The notes under the pieces were generated by a model. It searched no databases. It was not told the DNA's origin and worked only from the letters and a program-made list of their open reading frames with translations. The position numbers and the translations under genes are program-made. From IMG/VR virus record IMGVR_UViG_3300028829_004918, positions 1 to 33,610 of that record: a DNA stretch of 33,610 nt; one strand, given 5' to 3'. Below, in pieces: positions 15,130 to 23,157 of the stretch. The DNA comes from a virus. The first letter of the stretch is position 1; the number at the start of each line of letters is the position of its first letter.

Positions 15130-15802
15130 CAGAGACTTCGTGGTTTATGACTTTGAAACTGGCGGAAGAGACCCTGATACGTGTCAGCCGACACAGTTGG
15201 CGGCAATTGCTCTTGATGGACGTACCCTACGTAAGAAGGGTGAATTCCAGTCAATGATCAGGGCTGAGATTGATGACGATAAAGCTATCGCAGCGGGACT
15301 TGGACCCCTTGAAGAGGGTGCTCTGAAGATTACTGGTCACACTAGAGAAGAAATTGACGCGGCTCCTTCGCTAGAGTCTGTATGGAAGCGTTTTGGGGCT
15401 TTCTGTCTCAAATACAATTGGAAGAAAACACCGTTCTTCGCCCCTATTCCTTGTGGGTACAATATTATTGGCTATGACAACGTTATTGCCAAGCGTCTTT
15501 GTAAAAAATACGGTCCTTGGAGCGATAAAGACAACTGCCCCACTATGTTCAGCAAAGTATTCAAGATGGACATTATGGACATGATGTATATGTGGACGGA
15601 GGCAGACCCAGAAGTTAAGAGTATCAACATGGCTGCTCTCCGCAAGCGTTTTGGTATGTCATCTGAGGGAGCACACGACGCTCTACAGGACGTGAAAGAC
15701 ACGGCGAACATCATGATCAAGATGCTGAGAACCCACCGTGCTGTGTACAAGAACCTCGAAATTGACGATTGCTTCAAAGGAAAGGACTTGTTCATCAAAT
15801 GA
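15122..15802 (+). CDS. DEDDh 3'-5' exonuclease (proofreading-like), nested between the DnaE halves
   Basis: A 226-residue DnaQ-family exonuclease that removes mispaired 3' ends. DEDDh motifs are clear: Exo I VVYDFETGG (D10, E12), Exo II YNIIGYDNVIAKRL (Asp) and Exo III AHDALQDVKDT with H185 and D190. GGAG precedes ATG 15122. Length fits the DnaQ/epsilon domain, without the usual C-terminal clamp-binding tail I could recognise. Its start overlaps the end of the first polymerase half and its end overlaps the start of the second (ATGA at 15799). Position implies that it assembles with the split polymerase to form the proofreading holoenzyme. Confidence 0.92.
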   Translation: MANRDFVVYDFETGGRDPDTCQPTQLAAIALDGRTLRKKGEFQSMIRAEIDDDKAIAAGLGPLEEGALKITGHTREEIDAAPSLESVWKRFGAFCLKYNWKKTPFFAPIPCGYNIIGYDNVIAKRLCKKYGPWSDKDNCPTMFSKVFKMDIMDMMYMWTEADPEVKSINMAALRKRFGMSSEGAHDALQDVKDTANIMIKMLRTHRAVYKNLEIDDCFKGKDLFIK

Positions 15803-17361
15803 ACTTTTTGGATGACAAAACTTGGACACTATTGCAAGAGGGCAGGACTAAGGGTGTCTTTCAGCTAGAGAGTAATCTTGGTAAGAGCTGGGCTAAGAAA
15901 GTAAACCCATGCTCAATTGAAGAGTTGTCTGCACTCATTGCTATTATCCGCCCCGGTTGCTTGAACGCTATGTTTGACGGCAAGTCTATGTCCCAACACT
16001 TTGTGGATAGAAAATCCGGCAAAGACGAAACGCAATTCCTACATCCGTCTCTGGAGCCAATTCTCAAGACGACCTACGGAGTTCTTGTATATCAAGAGCA
16101 GGCGATGCGTATAGCCCAAGAGCTTGCTGGTTTCGACCTGATTGAGGCGGATGATCTAAGAAAGGCTATTGGTAAGAAGAAGGCTGACTTGATGGCTGAG
16201 ATTAAGATCAAGTTCATAGCTGGCTGCAAAACTACGGGCATTGTTACTGAGGAAGAAGGTGCGGAGATTTTCGGGTGGATCGAAAAGAGTGCTCGTTACT
16301 CTTTCAACAAATCCCACTCTGTATCCTACGCCTTCAACTCCTTTACGAGTGCTTATTACAAAGCCAACTATCCCATTGAATTCTTCGTATCTTACCTGCG
16401 ACACGCCAAAGATTCACCAAAACCGCACCAAGAAGTGTATGAATTGGTATCTGACGCCAAAATGCACGGTATTAACTCCTCGATGTGCAAAATTGATAAC
16501 CACGTTGAGGATTACTCACGAAGTGGGAACAACATACTGTTTGGTATCAAAAGCATTAAGGGTATGGGCAACATAGTTGGGAATCAGACTTGCCAAGCTC
16601 TTATCGACGGTCCTGCCGAGCTAGGTAAGGACTTGAAGAAAATGACTTGGCTGGAAATATTGTTATACATTGCCAGCAAGTGTTCTAAGACTGGTTTTGA
16701 GCCACTTTGCTCAGTGGGCTTCTTCAATACCACTCAAACCAAAATCAATAGAAACACCGCTCAGTTTGAATATGACACTTTCCGAGTTATCAACAAGTTG
16801 GAACTAGAGTGGGCTATTGAGCAATATCCGTCTAAGAAATGGAAGACTTTGAAAGACTGTCTCGTTGACCTCGCTCCCACTAAGAAAGAAGGCGGGGGAA
16901 CCAACACAGTTGGAAGACAGAAGAAGATACTTAACGAAATTCACTTCTTGGACAATCCCCCATATGAATTGGTGGACGACCCACAGTGGGTGGTAGAGTC
17001 AGAAATAAACCTGCTTGGTTGCCCCCTGTCTATGTCTAAACTTGAGACTTCCGAAACCGTTTTCACATCTAACAGCAGCTGCAAAGAAATTGTCGATGGA
17101 AAGCATGGCAGCAAGATTTCTGTAGCAGGAAACGTATACAGGGCTTCTCATCACAAAACCAAGAAGGGCAAGTCTGCGGGTGAGCTAATGAGCTTCTTAA
17201 CTATTGAAGATGAGTCAGGCTCTCTGGACAGTGTGGTAATATTCCCAAAGGTTCGCAAGCAATACTCGCACTTACTGTACGAAGGAAACAACCTATTGTT
17301 CCACGGCGAAGTCAAGCGTGGAGAAGGATCACTTTTGGTGGAAAAAATACATGAAATTTAG
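15799..17361 (+). CDS. DNA polymerase III alpha (DnaE), C-terminal half: fingers and OB domain
   Basis: Second half of the family C polymerase (520 residues), starting at ATG 15799 within the exonuclease stop. It begins MNFLDDKTWTLLQEGRTKGVFQLES, which in single-chain DnaE directly follows the palm linker, then SALIAIIRPGCLNAMF, GVLVYQEQAMRIAQELAGF, LRKAIGKKK, FNKSHSVSYAFNSFTSAYYKANYP, and a helix-hairpin-helix-like region. The last 90 residues (SKISVAGNVYRASHHKTKKG, SLDSVVIFPKVRKQY) form an OB fold as in bacterial alpha subunits. No intein or intron remnant is visible at either junction. The two halves add up to 988 residues, near the family length after allowing for the shrunken PHP domain. 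Confidence 0.9.
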   Translation: MNFLDDKTWTLLQEGRTKGVFQLESNLGKSWAKKVNPCSIEELSALIAIIRPGCLNAMFDGKSMSQHFVDRKSGKDETQFLHPSLEPILKTTYGVLVYQEQAMRIAQELAGFDLIEADDLRKAIGKKKADLMAEIKIKFIAGCKTTGIVTEEEGAEIFGWIEKSARYSFNKSHSVSYAFNSFTSAYYKANYPIEFFVSYLRHAKDSPKPHQEVYELVSDAKMHGINSSMCKIDNHVEDYSRSGNNILFGIKSIKGMGNIVGNQTCQALIDGPAELGKDLKKMTWLEILLYIASKCSKTGFEPLCSVGFFNTTQTKINRNTAQFEYDTFRVINKLELEWAIEQYPSKKWKTLKDCLVDLAPTKKEGGGTNTVGRQKKILNEIHFLDNPPYELVDDPQWVVESEINLLGCPLSMSKLETSETVFTSNSSCKEIVDGKHGSKISVAGNVYRASHHKTKKGKSAGELMSFLTIEDESGSLDSVVIFPKVRKQYSHLLYEGNNLLFHGEVKRGEGSLLVEKIHEI

Positions 17362-17384
17362 GTGTCGCCAAACGCCGTAGCAAC

Positions 17385-17390
17385 TATAAT
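17385..17390 (+). promoter_or_regulatory. possible -10 box upstream of SSB
   Basis: TATAAT followed by AC lies in the 42-base gap between the polymerase and SSB genes. No convincing -35 box is found 16-18 bases upstream. The same TATAATAC octamer occurs in the other suspected promoter (minus strand at 33465-33472), which is why it is listed. It is weak evidence alone. Confidence 0.3.
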
Positions 17391-17403
17391 ACTGGAGAAA
17401 TGA

Positions 17404-17706
17404 ATGAATATCTGTACCATCACCGGCTATGTCCTTGGCGATATCACGGTGACCTACGAAAACAACGAGCCTGTAGCGGAGTTTACACTCGCTGTTTATC
17501 AGTTCAGGAAAACCAAGGCCGATGGTAGCGAAGCGGAGATTGAGTCTCAGCTGGACTGCGAGGTCTGGTCGACAGGAGCCGAGGCTTTCAGCAAGATAGC
17601 CAAACCGGGTTCCAAAGTCACTATCAACGCTAGTGCCAAAAACGACCCACACAATAACAACAACGTGTTTTTCCGAGTTAACCAATTTGACGTTCATGAG
17701 GTGTAA
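17404..17706 (+). CDS. ssb: single-stranded DNA-binding protein
   Basis: A 100-residue OB-fold protein of the bacterial SSB type. It opens ICTITGYVLGDITVTY, then VAEFTLAVYQFRK, LDCEVWSTGAEAFSKIAKPGSKVTINASA and FRVNQFDV, which match the beta strands and the W/A..F.K..KG.V motif of SSB. It lacks the long disordered tail with the acidic DIPF end used by bacterial SSB to recruit partners, so it is a minimal version. GGAG precedes the ATG at 17404. It lies directly after the split polymerase and so completes the replisome set. Confidence 0.85.
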   Translation: MNICTITGYVLGDITVTYENNEPVAEFTLAVYQFRKTKADGSEAEIESQLDCEVWSTGAEAFSKIAKPGSKVTINASAKNDPHNNNNVFFRVNQFDVHEV

Positions 17707-17708
17707 CA

Positions 17709-19394
17709 GTGCGTAAGAAGCGAGTTTTATTTTGCGGAGAAGCCACATTCCTTAACACTGGATACGCGACGTACATTAGAGAGACGTTGAACTATCTACA
17801 CAGCACCGGGAAGTATGAGTTGGCAGAAATGTCCTCATATGGAGAAAGAAACGATCCAAGAGCAGACGGCATTCCTTGGAAGTACTACGGTGTGATGCCT
17901 AATACCACCTGTGAGCCTAAAGCCTCACCAGAAGAATTGCAGGATTACGAGAGTAAGCCATCTAACCAATTTGGCGAAGCCTTGTTTGAACATGTATGCT
18001 TGGATTTCCTACCAGACTTTGTCTGCGATATTCGCGACTTCTGGATGCTGGACTTTGCTGAGCGTTCTCCATTCCGAGATTACTTCAAGTGGGTGGTCAT
18101 GCCAACCGTGGACGCAGCTCCACAAGCTCGTCAGTGGATCGCTACGTATCAGTCTGCCGACGCCTGTCTAACTTACTCAGATTGGGCTGGAGGCGTCTTA
18201 ACGGAGCAATCAGGGGGCGAGATCAACTATCTAGGCAGCTCACCTCCATCCGCCCACCCTGCTTACAAGCCAGTAGCGGATAAACGTGCTCATAAAGAGG
18301 CTATGGGAATCGACCCAGATTCCATGATCATTGGCACAGTGATGAGGAACCAACGACGTAAGTTGTATCCAGACCTCTTCAAGGCATTCAGAAAGTTCTT
18401 AGATGACACAGGAAAAACAGACGTCTATCTCTATTGCCACACTTCTTACCCGGACCTTGGATGGGACATTCCTGAGCTGCTCCAAGAGCATGGACTGTCG
18501 TCAAAAGTCTACTTCACGTACATTTGCGGCGAAACTAAAAAGCCTTTCGTCTCTCTCTTCCGTGGAGCAATTACTCAGTCGCCATATACCGGGAAATGGA
18601 ACGCAGTTCTCACAAACGCGAAAATGGGTGCTAGTTATGAAAGCCTGTCAGACATTATTAACACATTCGACCTCTATGTCCAATACGCCAATTGCGAAGG
18701 GTTTGGACTCCCTCAAGTCGAAGCGGCAGCGTGTGCAGTCCCGGTAATGAGCACAGACTACTCTGCTATGGAGAGTGTTGTTAGAAAACTCGGAGGATAC
18801 CCTATCAAGCCGGTAGGTCATTACAAAGAGTTGGAGACGGGATGTATGAGGGCGGTGCCTGATAACAACCTTGCTGCCAAACTGTTCGCTGAGTTCTTTG
18901 AGATGACAGACGAAGAGAGAGATGTCCTTGGAAAGAGAACGAGGGCGAGGTTCTTAGAACACTACCAGTGGGACAAGAGCGGGAAGGTGTGGGAGAACTA
19001 CTTCGATTCCACCGACCCAATCGACATTCAGCAGTCTTGGCTATCTCAGCCTAAGATATCTCAATCGGAGCAGATGCCAGAGAAGATTGACCCTAATACT
19101 AGCCATCAGGACTTGGCTCGTTGGTTGATTGCTAAAGTGTTATGTGAACCTAACAAGTTGAATACTCACTTCGAAGCTAGACTGACCAGAGACTTGATGT
19201 ATAAATACACTACTGGAACCACAGGTGGGATGTACTATAATGAATCATCAGCTGCTTTTGACGGTAGTGCTAACAAGCATCCATTTAATCTCGAACTCGC
19301 TTACAAACACATGAAGGAGTTACTACATCGCAAGAATATGTGGGAACAAAAACGTGTAGACGTGATGAGAGCGAAGCAGAATGGTGCGGGCTAG
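17709..19394 (+). CDS. GT-B glycosyltransferase (GT4-like) with C-terminal extension
   Basis: A 561-residue protein from GTG 17709, with GAGGTG at 17698-17703. It begins with KKRVLFCGEATFLNTGYATYIRETL, the nucleotide-free N-domain of GT4 enzymes with the glycine-rich acceptor loop (TGYATY). The sugar-nucleotide domain shows IIGTVMRNQRRKLYPDL and the signature EGFGLPQVEAAACAVPVM with E330. GT4 enzymes transfer a sugar from a nucleotide donor with retention. The last 110 residues (from about 450) are not part of the GT fold and are unknown. First gene of the glycan cassette; donor and acceptor are not predictable. Confidence 0.88.
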   Translation: MRKKRVLFCGEATFLNTGYATYIRETLNYLHSTGKYELAEMSSYGERNDPRADGIPWKYYGVMPNTTCEPKASPEELQDYESKPSNQFGEALFEHVCLDFLPDFVCDIRDFWMLDFAERSPFRDYFKWVVMPTVDAAPQARQWIATYQSADACLTYSDWAGGVLTEQSGGEINYLGSSPPSAHPAYKPVADKRAHKEAMGIDPDSMIIGTVMRNQRRKLYPDLFKAFRKFLDDTGKTDVYLYCHTSYPDLGWDIPELLQEHGLSSKVYFTYICGETKKPFVSLFRGAITQSPYTGKWNAVLTNAKMGASYESLSDIINTFDLYVQYANCEGFGLPQVEAAACAVPVMSTDYSAMESVVRKLGGYPIKPVGHYKELETGCMRAVPDNNLAAKLFAEFFEMTDEERDVLGKRTRARFLEHYQWDKSGKVWENYFDSTDPIDIQQSWLSQPKISQSEQMPEKIDPNTSHQDLARWLIAKVLCEPNKLNTHFEARLTRDLMYKYTTGTTGGMYYNESSAAFDGSANKHPFNLELAYKHMKELLHRKNMWEQKRVDVMRAKQNGAG

Positions 19395-20100
19395 ATCATT
19401 TAATGATGTGACGGTAGTAGGTGTGGCTTGGGGGGACGACTATGTACGTCGTACCCTCAACGCCCTCATCTTTGGTGAGCAGCAGTGTGGTTTCGGTGCA
19501 AGGACATTGATTTGTCCAGCGGAGCAGGCTGACCAGTATCACCGATTGATGGACGAGTATCACATAGGTCACTATCACGTAGAGCCGATGAGTTCCAGAG
19601 AGTTCTCTAGGTTTATGGTGGAAGACCTACATATTCTCGCATCTACAGATTACCTCCTGAATATACAGCACGATACAGCTATAATAGATAGGGACAAATG
19701 GAAGCCAGAGTTTTTTGACTACGACTACATCGGATCGCCGTGGAAGAAGAATTGTGGATTCCAGAACAGAGTGGGAAATGGTGGGTTTTCACTAAGAAGT
19801 AAGCGTTTTCTGCAAGTATGCAGCGGTTTAGTGTATGAATCACTAACTGATATTGACTTTCACGAACACGCTCATGAAGATTGGTTCCTTTGCGTCAAGA
19901 ACTACAAACTCCTAATGGAAAAAGGAGTTGTATTTGCCCCTGTTGAAATTGCTGCTAAGTTCTCAGTTGAACACCCCATAGAAGAGAAATCATACGACCC
20001 GTTGGATTTGAGTACTTATGACGCCTTTGGTTTTCATGGCTCATTTAATCAAGCTGGTTACCGACTTTTAAGCGATAATTTGGAGACTGAAAAAGTATGA
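19381..20100 (+). CDS. DUF5672-like protein, probable glycosyltransferase
   Basis: The 239-residue product shows the core of DUF5672 proteins: LNIQHDTAIIDRDKW, FFDYDYIGSPWKKN, RVGNGGFSLRSKRFL and HEDWFLCV. These proteins are thought to be glycosyltransferases of GT-A type, in which the HDT/HED acidic residues and GNGGFSLR contact the donor. No biochemical role is certain. The ATG at 19381 overlaps the end of the first glycosyltransferase by 14 bases. It continues the glycan operon. Confidence 0.75.
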   Translation: MVRARSFNDVTVVGVAWGDDYVRRTLNALIFGEQQCGFGARTLICPAEQADQYHRLMDEYHIGHYHVEPMSSREFSRFMVEDLHILASTDYLLNIQHDTAIIDRDKWKPEFFDYDYIGSPWKKNCGFQNRVGNGGFSLRSKRFLQVCSGLVYESLTDIDFHEHAHEDWFLCVKNYKLLMEKGVVFAPVEIAAKFSVEHPIEEKSYDPLDLSTYDAFGFHGSFNQAGYRLLSDNLETEKV

Positions 20101-21221
20101 AAGTTCTGTTTATTGGTCATTACAAAGAGGGTGGTGGTTGGTCGAATGCCAGCGTTGATTTCATCCTAGCTATGGACCGCTGCGGTATTGACGTTGTGTG
20201 CAGGGATATCAAGCTTACTAACAAGGTGGTGGATGTCCCAAAGAGAGTGCTTGAGCTAGAGGCGGGAGACCCCTCTGATTGCACTGTCTGTATTCAACAC
20301 GTTCTTCCTCACCATATCGTGGGTTCTGACAAGTTTGAGAAGAACATCGCTTACGTTGAGACTGAGACCTTGAGCATTGAGCCGCTGTCTTGGGTAGAGC
20401 ACCTAAAGCTGGTTGATGAAGTGTGGGTTCCAAACCGATGGATGAAGGATGACCTATATCTGTTAGGCATAGAAACTAAGGTTGTTCAGCACACCCACGA
20501 TATTGCTAAGTACGAAAAAGAATACCCACCAATTAACATTCCACAGTGTGATGGTCGATTCAAGTTCTACTTCATTGGCGGCTTTGACGACAGGAAGAAC
20601 ATTGAGTCTATTGTGCGTTGTTTCCACTCAGAGTTTGATAAGAACGAACAGGTATCTTTGATACTGAAGGTCAACAAGTTTGGTATGAACCCCGAACAAT
20701 TGAGGGCACACGTCGACCAAATGATATCCAGAGTGAAGAACTCCCTACGCATGTATCCAAACGTGCAGGATTACATCAAAGAAGTAGTAATATCAGAGCA
20801 CGCCACTGAGGATAACCTATATGCACTGCATCAGCACGCAGACTGTTTCATTGCTCCTTCACACGGTGAGGCATGGTCTATTCCAGCCTTTGAAGCAATG
20901 TCCTTTGGCAAAACACCGATCTGTTCAAGATTTGGTGGTCCGAGTGACTTTATTGACAACGGCACTAGAGAGGCAAATGGAAAGGGAGCCTTAATAGACG
21001 GGGTGTACTCAATATGCACTTCTAAGGATGCCGCTTTCCCAGAGATGTTTACTGGCAGAGAAATGTGGTTCCAGCCTTGTGAGATGCAGATCAAAAACGC
21101 AATGCGTTTCTTCTATGAGAACCGCGACCCAGAGAAGTACAAGAAACAGGGCTTAGACAGAGCCAGAGAGTACTCTTACGAAAAAATTGGAAGCCTAATC
21201 AAGGAGACGCTAAGTGAGTAG
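20097..21221 (+). CDS. GT-B glycosyltransferase (GT4-like)
   Basis: A 374-residue protein starting by ATGA overlap. The N-domain opens MKVLFIGHYKEGGGWSNASVDFI, a GT4 start with a glycine-rich acceptor loop. The donor domain has FYFIGGFDDRKNIESIVRCF, then APSHGEAWSIPAFEAMSFGKTP with the E-x7-E motif, and RFGGPSDFI. The family transfers hexoses or related sugars from nucleotide donors. An insert after residue 300 (ISFTSK-like CTSKDAAFPEM) is longer than usual. It is most similar in layout to the gene at 17709 but lacks its C-terminal extension. Confidence 0.88.
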   Translation: MKVLFIGHYKEGGGWSNASVDFILAMDRCGIDVVCRDIKLTNKVVDVPKRVLELEAGDPSDCTVCIQHVLPHHIVGSDKFEKNIAYVETETLSIEPLSWVEHLKLVDEVWVPNRWMKDDLYLLGIETKVVQHTHDIAKYEKEYPPINIPQCDGRFKFYFIGGFDDRKNIESIVRCFHSEFDKNEQVSLILKVNKFGMNPEQLRAHVDQMISRVKNSLRMYPNVQDYIKEVVISEHATEDNLYALHQHADCFIAPSHGEAWSIPAFEAMSFGKTPICSRFGGPSDFIDNGTREANGKGALIDGVYSICTSKDAAFPEMFTGREMWFQPCEMQIKNAMRFFYENRDPEKYKKQGLDRAREYSYEKIGSLIKETLSE

Positions 21222-22200
21222 AAGAACCACGCAGATCATATCGCGAGTAGGCAAGCCTAAGAAGGTGTTTAACATTCTCACCTTTGACACTCATGAAAGA
21301 TACCAAACGCAGCTGGCTAAAACAGGTCACAACTTCTACTCATTCCAAGCTCCGCAGATGAAATCTTGGGACGAAAGATTCGCCCCCAAGCCGTCGAACC
21401 ACTATTCATTGCCTAACAACACTGTATACAACGGTCTTGATATCGACATCATTCTGTCTCAGAGCAAACATGGGCAATACCAAGCCGCTAGAAGAGTACA
21501 GGAAGTTCTTCAGGTTCCCCTGATGTGTTTGGAACATACCACTCCTAGCGAGGGTTTGTCTGACAAAGATTTCCACGCTCTTGCCTCGTGTTTTTCTGAA
21601 CACAACGTGTTTATTACTAACTACTCAGCGGCACAGTGGAAGTGTCCATTACAGTATAGTGTTATTCAACACTCAGTAGACACAGAGCTATTTCAGGAGA
21701 ACAATGGCGTTAGACCTAACGACATCATTAGTGTTGTGAACCAGTTTGAAAGCAGAGACTACTGCTGTAACTACAAAGGATGGAGACGTGTAGTAGAGGG
21801 ATTCAATTATGTTCTTATTGGAGACAATCCCGGACTGTCAGAACCAGCTGGAAATCCAGAGGTGCTGAGCACTGAACTATGTAGCTCAAAAATCTTTCTC
21901 AACACGTCCACTCATAGCCCGCTTCCAACCTCAATGCTGGAAGCGATGTCCTGCGGATGTGCAATTGTCACAACTGCGACCTGTGGAATCCCAGAGGTCA
22001 TCCAGAACAACGTGAACGGCTTTGCCAGCAACGATGAGGGCGAGCTGAGAGACAAGATTCAGGAGCTTCTTGACGACCCGGAGAAGGCAAGAGAGATGGG
22101 TAGAGCGGCACGTAAAACTATTGAAGAGAATTTCTCAGAGTCCGTCTTTGTGAACAATTGGAACATGGCATTCAACACAGTCTATAGGAGCGTTAAATGA
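21214..22200 (+). CDS. GT-B glycosyltransferase (GT4-like), variant active-site motif
   Basis: From GTG 21214 with AAGGAG at 21201-21206, 328 residues. The N-domain (KVFNILTFDTHERYQTQLAKTGHNFY) and donor domain (IFLNTSTHSPLPTSMLEAMSCGCAIVTT, then CGIPEVIQNNVNGF) match GT4 layout. The first glutamate of the E-x7-E motif is replaced (position held by P in HSPLPTSMLEAM), although the second is kept, so donor binding may differ. The final helix region (NFSESVFVNNW) is typical. It belongs to the same coupled set as its neighbours. Confidence 0.82.
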   Translation: MSRRTTQIISRVGKPKKVFNILTFDTHERYQTQLAKTGHNFYSFQAPQMKSWDERFAPKPSNHYSLPNNTVYNGLDIDIILSQSKHGQYQAARRVQEVLQVPLMCLEHTTPSEGLSDKDFHALASCFSEHNVFITNYSAAQWKCPLQYSVIQHSVDTELFQENNGVRPNDIISVVNQFESRDYCCNYKGWRRVVEGFNYVLIGDNPGLSEPAGNPEVLSTELCSSKIFLNTSTHSPLPTSMLEAMSCGCAIVTTATCGIPEVIQNNVNGFASNDEGELRDKIQELLDDPEKAREMGRAARKTIEENFSESVFVNNWNMAFNTVYRSVK

Positions 22201-22616
22201 AGGTACATATCGTAAGACCCGGAGAGCAATCAATTGAAGGCTTTGAGAGAGTTGAGATTTCTCCACAGTTTGGCGTTGATGTCAGTCAATACTCTGACAA
22301 TGAGATCGAAGAGATTTTCGCCAACGATCTGATTGACTCACTAAGCAGCGATCAGGTTGGAGAAGTGGTGGTTTCTTTAGTACGTAAGATGAGATTGGGT
22401 GGCAGGATAGTAGTTGGTGGAACCGACCTACGCATGTTCGCCAAGATGGTCATCAATGGCAGTATGAACGAAGAAGCCGCTAGTCAAATGATTGGTAAGT
22501 CCAACTGCATGGTGTCTACAAACATCATCATGGATACCCTCAGACAGTGCAACCTGAATATCCAAGCGTCATACATCAACGGAGTTCACTATGAAATCGA
22601 AGCAAAAAGAGGCTGA
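22197..22616 (+). CDS. SAM methyltransferase-like protein without motif I
   Basis: The 139-residue product has the second half of a class I methyltransferase: SDNEIEEIFANDLIDSLS, then VVVSLVRKMRLGGRIVVGGTDLRMF, the motif IV to post-motif pattern of type 11/12 enzymes. The glycine-rich SAM loop (GxGxG) at the N-terminus is absent; the start is only MKVHIVRPGEQ. It is probably catalytically dead, or a partner of another enzyme. Same pattern occurs in phage sugar clusters. It overlaps both neighbours by a few bases. Confidence 0.6.
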   Translation: MKVHIVRPGEQSIEGFERVEISPQFGVDVSQYSDNEIEEIFANDLIDSLSSDQVGEVVVSLVRKMRLGGRIVVGGTDLRMFAKMVINGSMNEEAASQMIGKSNCMVSTNIIMDTLRQCNLNIQASYINGVHYEIEAKRG

Positions 22617-23157
22617 TAGAACTACCACATTCGGAGTGGTTGTAGAGTACAAGGGAGATATGGGGCTTCTTAGAGAGTCTTGTCGCTCCCTGAAGGCATC
22701 TGAGTATGACAAGGACAAGTTTAATGTCGTGATCAGCTCTACGAGCTATGATGATGTAAATGGACTGGTGCATGAAACCAATCTCTTGTTAGAAGAGGGG
22801 ATAACCACCACCCTTGTATTACACACTCAACTAGCACATGAGTTTGAGCGAGACTTCAACAGCTTTGATAAAGTAAGTGGAATGAGATACTTACTACAGA
22901 TTCAGCCTGAATCGAACTTCGGACCAGAGACGTTTCAGAGAATAGCCGACCTCACTGTCAACAAGGAAAAGGGAGAGATTATTCGACAGTACGTAATGTT
23001 CGAGGGAGTGGGTTGGACCTGTGTGCGAACCAAGTTGGTGCAGATACAATACAATGATCACAAAAGCTACAAGAGAATGATCACCGCGATAAGAAAGTCA
23101 TCTAGGGAAGCCCGTCTTTACAAGTCTATTCAACGGGAATCAGCAGGTAATGTCTAG
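22591..23157 (+). CDS. hypothetical protein, possible degenerate GT-A fold
   Basis: A 188-residue protein starting at ATG 22591 within the end of the previous gene. The N-terminal strand-helix pattern (FGVVVEYKGDMGLLRESCRSLKAS, then FNVVISSTSYDD) resembles the first units of a GT2 glycosyltransferase, but no DxD or other catalytic motif follows. It could be a glycosyltransferase that has lost activity or an accessory protein. Listed as unknown because the resemblance is short. Confidence 0.5.
   Translation: MKSKQKEADRTTTFGVVVEYKGDMGLLRESCRSLKASEYDKDKFNVVISSTSYDDVNGLVHETNLLLEEGITTTLVLHTQLAHEFERDFNSFDKVSGMRYLLQIQPESNFGPETFQRIADLTVNKEKGEIIRQYVMFEGVGWTCVRTKLVQIQYNDHKSYKRMITAIRKSSREARLYKSIQRESAGNV

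Noticed and set aside
15122-15802. The exonuclease as an intein or intron-encoded element within DnaE
   Set aside because: It has its own start codon, ribosome site and stop codon, lacks intein splice motifs, and is a standard DEDDh enzyme rather than a homing nuclease.
17329-17748. A 139-codon open frame on the - strand over ssb
   Set aside because: It covers the ssb gene and both of its junctions on the opposite strand and shows no recognisable motif.
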